This document shows positions 19,051-28,149 of a DNA stretch of 53,108 bases, piece after piece. The position numbers and the translations under genes are program-made. Source of the DNA: an uncultured Alphaproteobacteria bacterium (GTDB lineage Bacteria > Pseudomonadota > Alphaproteobacteria > RF32 > CAG-239); the NCBI GenBank assembly GCA_944391715.1, contig CALXUP010000001.1, positions 164,676 through 217,783 on the forward strand, given 5' to 3'. Position 1 is the stretch's first letter, and the number at the start of each line of letters is the position of its first letter. The notes beneath the pieces are model-generated. The model worked only from the letters and a program-made list of their open reading frames with translations. It was not told the DNA's origin and ran no database searches.

Positions 19051-20627
19051 TATCTTTTTCCCTTTTTAAAAAGAATCGCGGCGATTTCCATAATATCCAG
19101 AGCGCCCGTCAGTTTGGCCATTATAGCAAAGCTTGCCAGACTGATAAAGCATAAAGTTGCAAAAACGGGAATTTTTATCAGATACGGTTTGGCCAGCCAG
19201 TTTCCGAAATAGGCATCGGCGCCGTATTGGCAGATCATCAGAATGGCGCCCATTATCAGGGAAGAGGCAATGATTTTGACAATTTTAACTGTTAATTGGT
19301 GCGAGAAACTCCAATAGCCACGTTTTTTGAGGCCATGACAATATTGATACAGGGAAACCAGAGCGGCAATCGTGGTGGCGCTGGCAATGCCGACATGGCC
19401 GAACGGTTTGATGAGCAAAAGGCTAAATATAAGATTTGTTATGAGAACGACAATGCTGTATTTGACCGGTGTGCGGGTATCGCCGCGGGCGAAAAAGTTT
19501 GGTGTCAGCGCTTTGACAATAACGTAAAAAGGCAGACCGACGGAATAGGCAATGACGGCCTGTGAAGTCATTTGAGTTTCAAAAGCGCCGAAACGCCCGT
19601 GCTGGAACAAAATATTGATAATCGGTTCGGCAAGAACGATTAAGGCTACGGCAGCAGGAACGGATAGCAGCGCACCATATTCTACGGCTTTGTTCTGGGT
19701 GTGCTCGGCCTGGGCCGGCTCGCCGGCTTTTATCTGACGGGAAAGAATCGGAAGCAGGGCAACACTGATGGAAGCGCCGACGACACCAAGGGGAAGCTGC
19801 TGCAAACGGTTGGCATAGTAGAGCCAGGAGATGGCTCCGGCACCGACCAGGGAGACCAGAATCGTATCAACCACCATATTGATTTGATATACGCCGGCGC
19901 CGAGAATCCCCGGCGTTATACGGCGGAATAAGGTTTTGATGTCCGGATTGCGGATGATATTCGGCAGATGAAAATCCGGACGGAGGCGGATGCCTTCGCG
20001 GCGGAGAAAATAGCCGAGCCAGAGAATCTCAAGAATTCCGGCCAAAAGAACGCTCCAGGCCATGCTGTATGCGGGTGCAATATTGAACGGAATGAACATA
20101 AAAACGGCAGCAATCATCATCAGATTCAGGATGATTGAGGCAGCGGCAGGAGCAGCGAATCTGCCAAAAGAGTTCAAAACGCCGGATTGGAACGCGACAA
20201 TGGATACAAAGAATAAGAATGGAAAAGTAATGCGTGACAGTTCGGTAGCCAGTTTGATGTCGCCGCCTTTGGTAATGAAACCGGGGGCTAACAGCGGAAT
20301 CAGCCAGGGCATAATGATTTCCATAAACAAAACCAGCAAAAACAATATGAAAGCCAGAATCGATATGGCGCGGGCGGCAAAGCGAAGAGCGTTTTCTTTG
20401 TCTTCGGAAACCAGCTTATGCGACAGCATCGGGACAAAAGCGCTGGTAAAGGCACCTTCGGCAAACAGGTTGCGGAAAAGATTGGGCAGTTTGAAGGCGA
20501 CAAAAAATGCATCGGAAACAATGCCGGCGCCCAAAAAATTTGCCAAAAACATATCACGGACAAAACCGGTTATCCGGCTGATGAGCGTGATTCCGCCAAA
20601 AGCGGCAATAGATTTGAACAGCGACAT
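19050..20627 (-). CDS. murJ: Lipid II flippase MurJ (MviN)
   Basis: A 525-residue integral membrane protein with about 14 membrane segments of the MOP superfamily. It moves lipid-linked peptidoglycan precursor across the inner membrane. Typical MurJ blocks are ISRITGFVRDMFLANFLGAG at the N-terminus, NLFAEGAFTSAFVPM, and FFARGDTRTPVK in the second half. It is the first gene of an overlapping run with DUF2333, nfu and bax. Confidence 0.95.
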   Translation of the reverse strand: MSLFKSIAAFGGITLISRITGFVRDMFLANFLGAGIVSDAFFVAFKLPNLFRNLFAEGAFTSAFVPMLSHKLVSEDKENALRFAARAISILAFILFLLVLFMEIIMPWLIPLLAPGFITKGGDIKLATELSRITFPFLFFVSIVAFQSGVLNSFGRFAAPAAASIILNLMMIAAVFMFIPFNIAPAYSMAWSVLLAGILEILWLGYFLRREGIRLRPDFHLPNIIRNPDIKTLFRRITPGILGAGVYQINMVVDTILVSLVGAGAISWLYYANRLQQLPLGVVGASISVALLPILSRQIKAGEPAQAEHTQNKAVEYGALLSVPAAVALIVLAEPIINILFQHGRFGAFETQMTSQAVIAYSVGLPFYVIVKALTPNFFARGDTRTPVKYSIVVLITNLIFSLLLIKPFGHVGIASATTIAALVSLYQYCHGLKKRGYWSFSHQLTVKIVKIIASSLIMGAILMICQYGADAYFGNWLAKPYLIKIPVFATLCFISLASFAIMAKLTGALDIMEIAAILFKKGKR

Positions 20628-20745
20628 TTTTTTCTCTTAAGACTTAATTTACTTGTTTTTTGTTACTATATGGCATAAAAGTTAAAAAAGCGCATAAAAA
20701 ATAGCATAATCCGGCTTTTTTTGAGGATAAAAATAAAAATAACCG

Positions 20746-20774
20746 TTGACAAAAGTTCTTTAACTTGTGATAAT
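20746..20774 (+). promoter_or_regulatory. Sigma-70 promoter of the 20812 gene
   Basis: TTGACA (20746-20751), exactly 17 bases, GATAAT (20769-20774). It lies 37 bp before the ATG. Confidence 0.8.
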
Positions 20775-20811
20775 GGACAAAAGAGAAGTTGTTTCGTAAC
20801 GGAGAAAATTA

Positions 20812-21183
20812 ATGGACAAAGAACAATTAAATAATGTGAAAGCACTGGGAAAAGGAAATAATGCCCAGACGAAACAGTTTGTGTTGAATAAGGGAATTTC
20901 CGGTATATTGGCCAGTGCAAGTTTGTCTAAAGCTGATGCAGAACGTACGGCCATGGCCAATGCTTTGGAACATAAAGGCAAGATGGTTTATCTGGGTGGC
21001 GGAAAAGAGCCGGAGGCTGATGCCTCTTTGTCTTATCAGCTGAATCTGGCTCATAAAAAAGCGACGGTTTTGTCTGCCGGCGGAATTTTTCGTGATGATG
21101 AAAAAGCCAAGAAAATTGAGATGAAACTGGCTATGGAAGACCAGATGGCGGAACGTTTGAAAGGTGATAATACCAGAGCCTGA
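20812..21183 (+). CDS. Unknown small soluble protein
   Basis: A 123-residue, charged, Ala/Lys-rich protein with no signal peptide, membrane segment or recognised motif. A Gly-rich turn (YLGGGKEPEAD, about 63-73) sits between two helical halves. It has a near-consensus promoter, a GGAG ribosome-binding site 7 bases before the ATG, and its own terminator. It is therefore a well-expressed single gene rather than a chance ORF. Confidence 0.75.
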   Translation: MDKEQLNNVKALGKGNNAQTKQFVLNKGISGILASASLSKADAERTAMANALEHKGKMVYLGGGKEPEADASLSYQLNLAHKKATVLSAGGIFRDDEKAKKIEMKLAMEDQMAERLKGDNTRA

Positions 21184-21206
21184 GTGTTTGGTGCTCAACA
21201 AGTTAA

Positions 21207-21238
21207 AACCCCGGAAGAAAAACTTTCGGGGTTCTTTT
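21207..21238. terminator. Terminator between the 20812 gene and typA
   Basis: AACCCCGGAAG and CTTTCGGGGTT pair (one mismatch, 5-base loop), followed by CTTTTT. It lies between converging genes. Confidence 0.85.
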
Positions 21239-21283
21239 TGTATCCGGGAAATCCCTGCCGCGATAATCGGCAGGGATCAGATA

Positions 21284-23104
21284 TTATTCGATAATATCGG
21301 GTTTGGCCCGTTTACGCATAATCGGGTCGAGAATCCGCTTACGCAGACGCAAGGTTTTGGGTGTAACTTCCAGGAGTTCGTCTTCCTGAATGTAAGAAAG
21401 TCCTTGTTCCAAAGTCAGTTTGCGCGGCGGAATCAGGTCAATGGCCTCGTCTTTGCCGGCCGCACGGATGTTGGTCAGCTGTTTGGCCTTGCAGGGGTTG
21501 ACTTCCAAGTCGTTCGGTTTGGTATGTTCACCGATAATCATTCCGGTATAAACCGGTACGCCCGGGTCAATAAACATCGGGCCGCGGTCTTGCAGTTTCC
21601 ACAGGGAATAAGCAATGGCGGTGCCGGTTTCGCTGGAAATCAGCACACCGTTGCGCCGGCCTTCAATTTCGCCTTTGTACGGTTCATAGCATTTGAACAG
21701 ACGGTTCATGACGCCGGTGCCGCGCGTGTCGGTTAAAAATTCGGAGTGGTAGCCAATCAAACCGCGGGACGGTGCGTTGAATATCAGGCGGACTTTATTG
21801 CCGACCTGAGACGGAATCATCTCAATCAGTTCACCACGCCGACGGCCGAGTTTTTCAACCACGTTTCCGGAAAATTCTTCATCTACGTCGACAACAACTT
21901 CTTCAATCGGTTCAAGCAGAGCACCGTTTTCATCGCGTTTCATCAGAACACGCGGACGGGAAATGGACAGTTCAAAACCTTCGCGGCGCATGGTTTCAAT
22001 CAATACGCCGAGCTGGAGTTCGCCTCGTCCGGCAACTTCAAAAGAATCGGTCGAATCGGTGCGGGAAATCCTTAAGGCAATGTTTCCTTCGGCTTCTTTG
22101 CACAGTCTGTCCCAAATCATACGGGAGGTAACTTTGTCGCCTTCACGTCCGGCCAAAGGAGAATCGTTGATTGAGAAGGTCATGGCCAGGGTCGGCGGGT
22201 CAATCGGCTGAGCATGAATGGCCTGGGTAACTTCCAGGGCGCAGATTGTATCGGCAACCGTGCCTTTGACAATGCCGGCTACGGCAATGATGTCTCCGGC
22301 ATGGGCTTCTTCCAGACTGTCTCGGGTCAGGCCGCGATAGGCCAGAATTTTGCTGATGCGGACGCGTTCGATTTCTTTGCTTTCACCGTTTAAAACCTTA
22401 ACGGTATCATTAACGTGCAGCGTTCCAGACTGAACTTTGCCGGTCAACAGGCGGCCAATGAATTTGTCGGCTTCCAATGTGGTGGCCAGCATGGAGAACG
22501 GAGCATCGGGGTCGCAGGCCGGTGCCGGAACATAAGAACAAATCAGCTCGAACAGCGGGGTTAGGTCTTTTTTCTCGTCGGTCATTTCTTTAACGGCCCA
22601 GCCGTTGCGGCCGGAGGCATAAAGCACCGGAAAATCCAGCTGTTTGTCATTGGCGTTCAGGCTGACGAACAGGTCAAATATTTCATCCAAAACGGCATCA
22701 ACACGGGCATCGGCTTTGTCGGCTTTATTGATGACGACAATCGGGCAAAGGCCGAGTTTTAAAGCTTTGCCGAGGACGAATTTGGTCTGCGGCATCGGGC
22801 CTTCGGAAGAATCGACGAGCAAAACGACGCCGTCAACCATAGACAGAATGCGTTCGACTTCACCGCCGAAGTCAGCGTGTCCCGGGGTATCTACAATATT
22901 GATATGCGTGCCTTTCCAATTGACGGAAGTGCATTTGGACAAGATTGTGATGCCTCTTTCGCGCTCAAGGTCATTGCTGTCCATAACGCAGGTTTCGACC
23001 TTTTGATTTTCACGGAAGGTGCCGCTTTGTTTTAACAAACCGTCGACCATTGTTGTTTTGCCGTGGTCTACGTGGGCGATGATGGCAATATTGCGCATTT
23101 CCAT
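21284..23104 (-). CDS. typA: Ribosome-associated GTPase TypA/BipA
   Basis: A 606-residue translational GTPase of the EF-G family. The start used is ATG at 23104 ([18 protein letters not shown]), after AGGAAAGATAAAATA; the frame is open for another 150 codons upstream but that part has no homology to the family. G motifs are AHVDHGKTT (G1), [14 protein letters not shown] (G3) and NKADK (G4). The EF-G-like domains II and III and the TypA-specific C-terminal domain follow. It acts in ribosome assembly and in stress and cold adaptation. The leader (23105-23200) contains GC-rich hairpins. Confidence 0.96.
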   Translation of the reverse strand: MEMRNIAIIAHVDHGKTTMVDGLLKQSGTFRENQKVETCVMDSNDLERERGITILSKCTSVNWKGTHINIVDTPGHADFGGEVERILSMVDGVVLLVDSSEGPMPQTKFVLGKALKLGLCPIVVINKADKADARVDAVLDEIFDLFVSLNANDKQLDFPVLYASGRNGWAVKEMTDEKKDLTPLFELICSYVPAPACDPDAPFSMLATTLEADKFIGRLLTGKVQSGTLHVNDTVKVLNGESKEIERVRISKILAYRGLTRDSLEEAHAGDIIAVAGIVKGTVADTICALEVTQAIHAQPIDPPTLAMTFSINDSPLAGREGDKVTSRMIWDRLCKEAEGNIALRISRTDSTDSFEVAGRGELQLGVLIETMRREGFELSISRPRVLMKRDENGALLEPIEEVVVDVDEEFSGNVVEKLGRRRGELIEMIPSQVGNKVRLIFNAPSRGLIGYHSEFLTDTRGTGVMNRLFKCYEPYKGEIEGRRNGVLISSETGTAIAYSLWKLQDRGPMFIDPGVPVYTGMIIGEHTKPNDLEVNPCKAKQLTNIRAAGKDEAIDLIPPRKLTLEQGLSYIQEDELLEVTPKTLRLRKRILDPIMRKRAKPDIIE

Positions 23105-23320
23105 TATTTTATCTTTCCTAAAAACAGTTAAATCCCGCAGGCATAACCATATAACCGGGAGGTTGTCCCGGCGAAAGTGCCCGGCGGAAATTTGGGTATA
23201 AATTTTTTCCCACAATAACAAGTTAAATTTAAATTTCAAGATTTTAGTGCAGAAAGGCGGAAGTTTTTTGACGATTTTTGTTGCTTTTTCTTTATAAAGG
23301 TGTATTTTGCCGGGTGATGA

Positions 23321-23923
23321 ATGAATTATGTTGTTTTTATTATTGGGATTATAACTATGGAAAATTTTTTGTTTGTACTCAGAATTGCCGGTTGTGTGAG
23401 TTTTTTTGCCGGCGTGTTGCTTGTTATGGGTATTGTTTGGTATTTGTACAGAAGAGATTTGAAAAACAGACGTGACGGCCAACGGATTTTGGAACAAGCT
23501 CAGAAAGAAGGTCTGAAAGAAGGTACATATGAAATTGAGAATGCGCAGGTTGTTGTGGAAAAGAATGAGCAAAATGAATCTTTTGTGGCACGGGTTTCTT
23601 TTCCGGTTTCTGACGCTTGGCAGGAAAAATTATCCTACATCTCTTGTCATTGTATGTTGATCGGGGCTTTGCTTTTTGTCGGCGGAATGTTCGGATGGTT
23701 TGAAAATAGGCAGTTATGGCTTTTAGCTTTATTGTTTTGTCCGATTGTTCCTTTTGTTGCCGTCTGGCTGTGTGCTTTTATCGTCAGGCTGGGTATGATT
23801 ATCGTCAGGCTGTTAGATATTTTTGCTTCTTTTTTGCAATTGCTTGTGGCAGGCATATTACTTTTAGGCGTCCGGCTGATATTTGGCCTGACAAGTCTGA
23901 TTTTTAAGCTGAAAAGAGCTTGA
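23321..23923 (+). CDS. Unknown membrane protein
   Basis: A 200-residue protein with four or more hydrophobic segments. One or two are at the N-terminus (about 2-42), then a charged region (45-100), then segments around 108-125, 131-155 and 160-196. I do not recognise it. The start could instead be the Met at 23357 (MENFLFVL), preceded by GGGA; the ATG at 23321 has no clear ribosome-binding site. A strong terminator follows. Confidence 0.6.
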   Translation: MNYVVFIIGIITMENFLFVLRIAGCVSFFAGVLLVMGIVWYLYRRDLKNRRDGQRILEQAQKEGLKEGTYEIENAQVVVEKNEQNESFVARVSFPVSDAWQEKLSYISCHCMLIGALLFVGGMFGWFENRQLWLLALLFCPIVPFVAVWLCAFIVRLGMIIVRLLDIFASFLQLLVAGILLLGVRLIFGLTSLIFKLKRA

Positions 23924-23930
23924 AGAAAAT

Positions 23931-23962
23931 AAAAGCGTTGTTCTTTTGAACAACGCTTTTTG
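23931..23962. terminator. Terminator between the 23321 gene and the sugar/nucleoside kinase gene
   Basis: The 13-bp perfect stem AAAAGCGTTGTTC/GAACAACGCTTTT has a tetraloop and T-rich flanks. It is usable in both directions. Confidence 0.9.
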
Positions 23963-23968
23963 TGATTT

Positions 23969-24988
23969 TTACAGGCGTTTTCCGTATTGCAGAAGTTTGT
24001 TGCGGACAAAACCCCGCAGGCTGACATCCGGACGGGCCCCGTAATGGCTGATGATTTCTGCCGCGGCAATGCCGCCGATTAAGGCACAGGTGCCGAGGGA
24101 ACGTTCCTGCGTATAGCCATACAGAAAGCCGGCGGCATACAAATCGCCGGCGCCGGTTGTGTCGACGACGTTTTCAACTTTTTCCGCTTCCACAAAAGTT
24201 TTGGTTCGGCCGTTAACGATAACCGAACCTTTGTCGCTGCGGGTGATGGCCGCCGTTTCAACCTCGGTTTTTATCATATCCAGCGTTTTATAAAAATCCG
24301 GTTCCTGAAACAGAGCTTTGATTTCTTCTTCATTGCCGAACAAAATGTCTACCGAATCGGAAATTAATTTTAAAAATTCTTCGCGATGGCGGTCGACGCA
24401 GGATTTGTCAGACAGGCTGAACGCAACTTTTTTATTATGCTTATGCGCCAGTTCGCAGGCTTTTTTGATGGCTTCTTTAGCTTCGCCTTCATCCCAGAGG
24501 TAGCCTTCAAGATAAACGATTTTGGTGCTTTTGATGATGTTTTCGTCAATGTCTTCGGCAGACAGTCTTGCTGCGGCTCCCAGATAAGTGAACATGGAAC
24601 GCTCGGCATCCGGCGTTACCAAAACGATGCTGCGGCCGGTCATCGGGCCCTGGTTGAGCGGCGGGGTAAAGAAATCTACGCCGGCGCCGCCGATGCTGCG
24701 GCTGAATTCCTGGCCGAGTTCGTCATCATGGACTTTGCCGATAAAGGCCGGTGCACCGCCCAAAGAAGCCAGCCCGGCGACGGTGTTGGCAGCAGAACCG
24801 CCCGAAACTTCCCGTTCCGGCATAATGTCGGCATAAATTTTGCCGGCATCCTGGGCATTAACCAGGGTCATTTCGCTTTTGGCCAGCTTGCGTTCGGACA
24901 AAAAGCCGTCTCCGACTTTTGCCATCACGTCAACCATGGCATTGCCGATACCGACAACATCATAAAAAGTCGCGTCTCTGTTTGACAT
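23969..24988 (-). CDS. PfkB-family kinase, probably adenosine kinase
   Basis: A 339-residue ribokinase-fold enzyme. N-terminal VVGIGNAMVDV and the GGSAANT motif (63-69) bind the nucleoside or sugar; the C-terminal signature DTTGAGD (276-282) carries the catalytic Asp and anion hole. Overall similarity is to alphaproteobacterial proteins annotated as adenosine kinase, but related PfkB sugar kinases cannot be excluded. It lies 132 bp downstream of the ferredoxin gene; a terminator separates them. Confidence 0.85.
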   Translation of the reverse strand: MSNRDATFYDVVGIGNAMVDVMAKVGDGFLSERKLAKSEMTLVNAQDAGKIYADIMPEREVSGGSAANTVAGLASLGGAPAFIGKVHDDELGQEFSRSIGGAGVDFFTPPLNQGPMTGRSIVLVTPDAERSMFTYLGAAARLSAEDIDENIIKSTKIVYLEGYLWDEGEAKEAIKKACELAHKHNKKVAFSLSDKSCVDRHREEFLKLISDSVDILFGNEEEIKALFQEPDFYKTLDMIKTEVETAAITRSDKGSVIVNGRTKTFVEAEKVENVVDTTGAGDLYAAGFLYGYTQERSLGTCALIGGIAAAEIISHYGARPDVSLRGFVRNKLLQYGKRL

Positions 24989-25061
24989 TTTTTCTTATCC
25001 TCAAAGTAGTTTTTCTTACTTACATTTTATGTATTCTTTTTTTGCCTGAAAAGCAAGCAAA

Positions 25062-25091
25062 TAAAAAGGCTCTGCATTACAGAACCTCTTT
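25062..25091 (-). terminator. Terminator of the ferredoxin gene
   Basis: On the minus strand AGGTTCTG/CAGAGCCT (one G-T wobble, 5-base loop) is followed by TTTTTATTT. Confidence 0.7.
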
Positions 25092-25120
25092 ATTTATACA
25101 GAAAAAATTCATCAACGGGA

Positions 25121-25360
25121 TTAGTCGTTGGCGCCCGGGCAAACTTTGGCCTGCTCGGCGTTGAACTTGATCCATTTTTCATCAGCGTCGCTGTCAGAGC
25201 TGATAGCTTCCTGCGGGCATTCGGAAATGCAAACGCCGCAATCAATGCAGGTATCGGGATCTACAACCAGCTGAGTTTCACATTCATGAAAAGCGTCAAC
25301 CGGGCAAACATCAGCGCAGGATTTGCATTTGATGCAGGAATCGTTAACTACAGAAACCAT
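25121..25360 (-). CDS. Ferredoxin, two [4Fe-4S] clusters
   Basis: A 79-residue protein with two four-Cys sites, CIKCKSCADVCP (from residue 9) and CIDCGVCISECP (about 38-49). Overall it resembles the FdxA family of alphaproteobacteria. FdxA normally has an extended first motif that binds a 3Fe cluster; here the first site has the regular CxxCxxCxxxC spacing, so an 8Fe type is predicted. The acidic C-terminal tail fits an electron-transfer partner. The partner is not evident from the neighbours. Confidence 0.9.
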   Translation of the reverse strand: MVSVVNDSCIKCKSCADVCPVDAFHECETQLVVDPDTCIDCGVCISECPQEAISSDSDADEKWIKFNAEQAKVCPGAND

Positions 25361-25456
25361 TTATAATCTCCTAAAATCAATTGATTTGTTTCAGTGGGTA
25401 ATTTATCTAAATTCGCAAGAAAAGCAAGCAAAAAATCGATTTGTTTGTGTTTAAGT

Positions 25457-25487
25457 CTTGCGAAAAACTGTTTTGTTTCCCATATAT
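25457..25487 (+). promoter_or_regulatory. RpoH-type heat-shock promoter of htpG
   Basis: CTTG (25457-25460), an 18-base spacer and CCCATATAT (25479-25487) match the alphaproteobacterial RpoH pattern CTTG-N17/18-CCyAT. The same arrangement and spacing occurs before groES. Confidence 0.7.
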
Positions 25488-25520
25488 CTGAATAAATAAA
25501 AGTTATTGGAGGAAATTGAA

Positions 25521-27377
25521 ATGTCGGAAAAAATGAATTTTCAGGCGGAGGTTGGAAAACTTCTGGATATTGTGGTCAATTCTTTGTATTCGGAAAAATA
25601 TATCTTTTTGCGGGAGTTGATTTCCAATGCCAGTGATGCCTGCGACAAGTTGCGCTATCTGGCGCTGACGAATCCGGATATTGCCAAAGCCTCGGGAGAG
25701 TTTAAAATCAAAATTACCCCCGATGCCAAGACAAATACTTTGAAAATTGCCGATAACGGTATCGGCATGAATAAAGACGATCTGGTTAACCATCTGGGGA
25801 CGATTGCAAAGTCAGGGACGGCGGAATTTGTTAAGAATGTCAGCGACAACGGTTCGGCGATGGATTTAATCGGGCAGTTTGGTGTCGGCTTTTATTCGGC
25901 CTTTATGGTTGCTGACAAAGTTGAAATTCTGACTCGCAGAGCCGGCGAGGACAAAGCGTGGTTCTGGACTTCCAACGGGCGCGACGGTTTTGAAATCCGT
26001 GAGGCCGAGAAAGAGAGAAACGGGACGGAAATCAAGCTCTTTTTGAAAGAAGACCAGAAAAATTTTGTTGATACGATTTATCTGCGGCATATTATCCGCA
26101 CTTATTCCGACCATATCGGGTATCCGATTGTTTTGTGTCTGGGCGAGGCCGGAGAAGAAACGGTTAATACCGGATCGGCTTTGTGGGCACGGCCGAAAAG
26201 CGAGATTACGCAAGATCAGTATAAGGAATTTTATCATCATATTTCCAAAAATTTTGACGATCCGTGGCTGACGCTGCATTTTAAGGCGGAGGGGAATATT
26301 GAATATACCGGTTTGCTTTTTATTCCTTCCGAACCGCCGTATGATTTGTTTCAGCCCGACAGTCAGAACGGTTTGAAACTATATGTCAACAAGGTCTTTA
26401 TTTCCGAGAAGGTTGAAGAATTGATGCCGCATTATCTGCGCTTTGTTAAAGGTGTGGTTGACAGTTCCGATTTGCAGCTCAATATCTCGCGTGAGATGTT
26501 GCAGCATAATGCTTTGATTGAAAAAATCAAACACGGACTGGTCGGGCGTTTGCTGAAAGAATTGAAAAACCGTGCCGCAAACTATGATGATTATATGACA
26601 TTCTGGAAAGCTTTCGGGGCGGCATTTAAGGAAGGTATTTACGAAGATTTCGGCAATCGCGAGGAAATTGCCAGTTTGTCGCGCTTTCTTTCAACGCATG
26701 ATTTGGAGAAGTTTACATCGCTTGACGAATATATTGAGCGGGCGAAAAATGTTAAAATCGGCGAAAATGACCAGAAGGCCATTTATTATATTACCGGTGA
26801 CGATGTTAATGTTTTGGCAAACAATCCGCAACTGGAGGCCTTTAAAGCCAAAGGAATCGAAGTTTTGCTGCTGACGGATCCGATTGATGAATTCTGGACG
26901 CAGACACTGCCGAATTATAAAGGGTTTGCCGTCAAACATATTTCGCAGGCCGATATTGATCTGGCAATCGACCGAAAAGACCAGAAAGCCGGTGACGGCG
27001 ATATGGAAAAGCTGACCAAGATGATGAGCGAGATGTTTAAAAATGATGTCGGAAAAGTTACGACAACCGAACGTCTGACAAACAGTCCGGCCAGCCTGAC
27101 CGTGGAGCAGGGGCAGATGAGCATTCACTTGGAGCGGTTGATGCGCAATCATCAGCAGCAGACGGCTTTTGCCAGCACCCGAATCCTGGAACTGAATCCG
27201 TATCATCCGCTGATTATTAAATTGGCTGATATGGTCGGGGACGAAAAGCAAAAGGCCAAAGTTGAGGAGATTGCCAAGATTATTCTTGATCAGGCCAAAA
27301 TTGCCGAAGGCGAGCCGATTTCGGATCCGGCCTTTTATGTGGCCAAATTGAGTGATTATATTTTGAAAGCAATATAA
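25521..27377 (+). CDS. htpG: Chaperone HtpG (Hsp90)
   Basis: A 618-residue Hsp90. The start at 25521 (MSEKMNFQAEV) is chosen because GGAGGAAATTGAA is a strong, correctly spaced ribosome-binding site; the frame extends 5 codons further up to a TTG inside that site. The GHKL ATPase motifs are RELISNASDA (31-40), DNGIGM (78-83) and GQFGVGFYS (118-126). Middle and C-terminal dimerisation domains follow. It is transcribed alone from an RpoH-like promoter. Confidence 0.97.
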   Translation: MSEKMNFQAEVGKLLDIVVNSLYSEKYIFLRELISNASDACDKLRYLALTNPDIAKASGEFKIKITPDAKTNTLKIADNGIGMNKDDLVNHLGTIAKSGTAEFVKNVSDNGSAMDLIGQFGVGFYSAFMVADKVEILTRRAGEDKAWFWTSNGRDGFEIREAEKERNGTEIKLFLKEDQKNFVDTIYLRHIIRTYSDHIGYPIVLCLGEAGEETVNTGSALWARPKSEITQDQYKEFYHHISKNFDDPWLTLHFKAEGNIEYTGLLFIPSEPPYDLFQPDSQNGLKLYVNKVFISEKVEELMPHYLRFVKGVVDSSDLQLNISREMLQHNALIEKIKHGLVGRLLKELKNRAANYDDYMTFWKAFGAAFKEGIYEDFGNREEIASLSRFLSTHDLEKFTSLDEYIERAKNVKIGENDQKAIYYITGDDVNVLANNPQLEAFKAKGIEVLLLTDPIDEFWTQTLPNYKGFAVKHISQADIDLAIDRKDQKAGDGDMEKLTKMMSEMFKNDVGKVTTTERLTNSPASLTVEQGQMSIHLERLMRNHQQQTAFASTRILELNPYHPLIIKLADMVGDEKQKAKVEEIAKIILDQAKIAEGEPISDPAFYVAKLSDYILKAI

Positions 27378-27383
27378 GAGAGA

Positions 27384-27432
27384 GGGAAAAGGGAGAACTT
27401 GTTTCCCCCTTTTTTATATCCCCTGGGGGATA
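27384..27432 (+). terminator. Terminator region after htpG
   Basis: AAAAGGGAGAA-CTTG-TTTCCCCCTTTTTT forms an imperfect hairpin with a T-run. A second hairpin, ATATCCCC/GGGGATAT, follows directly at about 27416-27432. Confidence 0.6.
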
Positions 27433-27459
27433 TCATTTTCATCCTCTCTTTATTTTTTA

Positions 27460-27815
27460 TTGTTACTTTTTGGGGGGCAAAAGTTCTTTTCTTAATTTTC
27501 TCTGAGATATTTCTTTTGTTACTTTTGTCATGTAACAAAAGTAACCAAAAATACTAGCCCTGAACTCGTTTTCTAAGTCTTCGTGAAAAAGTTCAGGCCG
27601 TCTAAGCACAAGGCTAAGACGGCAAGAAAGCACATAGTGCTTTTAATTTTCTCTTTTTCACAAAGACTAAGAAGTACTCGTTAAAGGGCTGGTCTAACTC
27701 CCCCTATCCCCCTCTTAGCAAAGAGGGGGGATAAATGAGCTTTACTTTCAGGTTTTGCTCCAAAACCTGAGCCATTCGCAAAGGGCACCCAGTCGTGTCG
27801 GACGAGGGATTGTGC
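27460..27815 (+). repeat. Structured dispersed repeat, copy 2
   Basis: Second copy of the block at 10382-10733, same orientation. The 136-base core (27554-27689) differs at 3 positions. Its left hairpin is an 11-bp perfect inverted repeat (27518-27545) in which the second base pair is T-A instead of the C-G of copy 1. The C-rich/G-rich hairpin is present at the same place with a different sequence (TATCCCCCTCTT/AAGAGGGGGGATA, about 27704-27733). A further 10-bp perfect stem, TCAGGTTTTG/CAAAACCTGA, follows (about 27748-27770); in copy 1 this stem is damaged. No ORF is evident. Confidence 0.85.
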
Positions 27816-27906
27816 TTTAAAAAAGTACAAGCGTGCCTGTTATCTTCGGGGTGGATTTTGGGATGGTAATAAAAAGGAAGCCCGCGGGAAGCAGGCCTGA
27901 AGTTAG

Positions 27907-28083
27907 TTAAGCAGAATATTTAAGACGGGCAGCTAATTTTGATACAAGTTCAATAATCAGACAAATGAGCAAAATTGCAGCACTGCCTAATTCTACTATT
28001 CTTTTTACCGTACCTCCGGGCAGATACATTCCGATAATAAGAGCGGAGATACAAATCATGATAATTTTTTTATTTAGTTTCAT
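27907..28083 (-). CDS. Small two-segment membrane protein (58 residues)
   Basis: ATG at 28083, TAA at 27907-27909. The product begins MKLNKKIIMICIS and has two hydrophobic segments (about 7-21 and 35-48) with a basic C-terminus (SKLAARLKYSA). Support: a good promoter upstream (28150-28178), a hairpin with T-run after the stop (27878-27900 region, GCCTGC/GCGGGC), and a short upstream ORF whose stop is 5 bases before this ATG. There is no Shine-Dalgarno. Function unknown. Confidence 0.5.
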   Translation of the reverse strand: MKLNKKIIMICISALIIGMYLPGGTVKRIVELGSAAILLICLIIELVSKLAARLKYSA

Positions 28084-28088
28084 ACCAT

Positions 28089-28127
28089 TTAATTTTGTGC
28101 TTCAGCGCGAGGCTTGGGCGGGTTCAT
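28089..28127 (-). CDS. Possible 12-codon leader ORF
   Basis: It encodes MNPPKPRAEAQN and ends 5 bases before the ATG of the 58-residue membrane ORF. It has no ribosome-binding site of its own. It may be a coupling leader peptide, or chance. Confidence 0.2.
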   Translation of the reverse strand: MNPPKPRAEAQN

Positions 28128-28149
28128 AATAATTATTTTACATTATATT

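Noticed and set aside
21164..22075. Plus-strand frames opposite typA
   Set aside because: Shadows of typA in another frame with no start signals.
23105..23572. 150-codon upstream extension of the typA frame
   Set aside because: The extra part has no TypA homology and is low-complexity; the ATG at 23104 has a ribosome-binding site and gives the normal family length.
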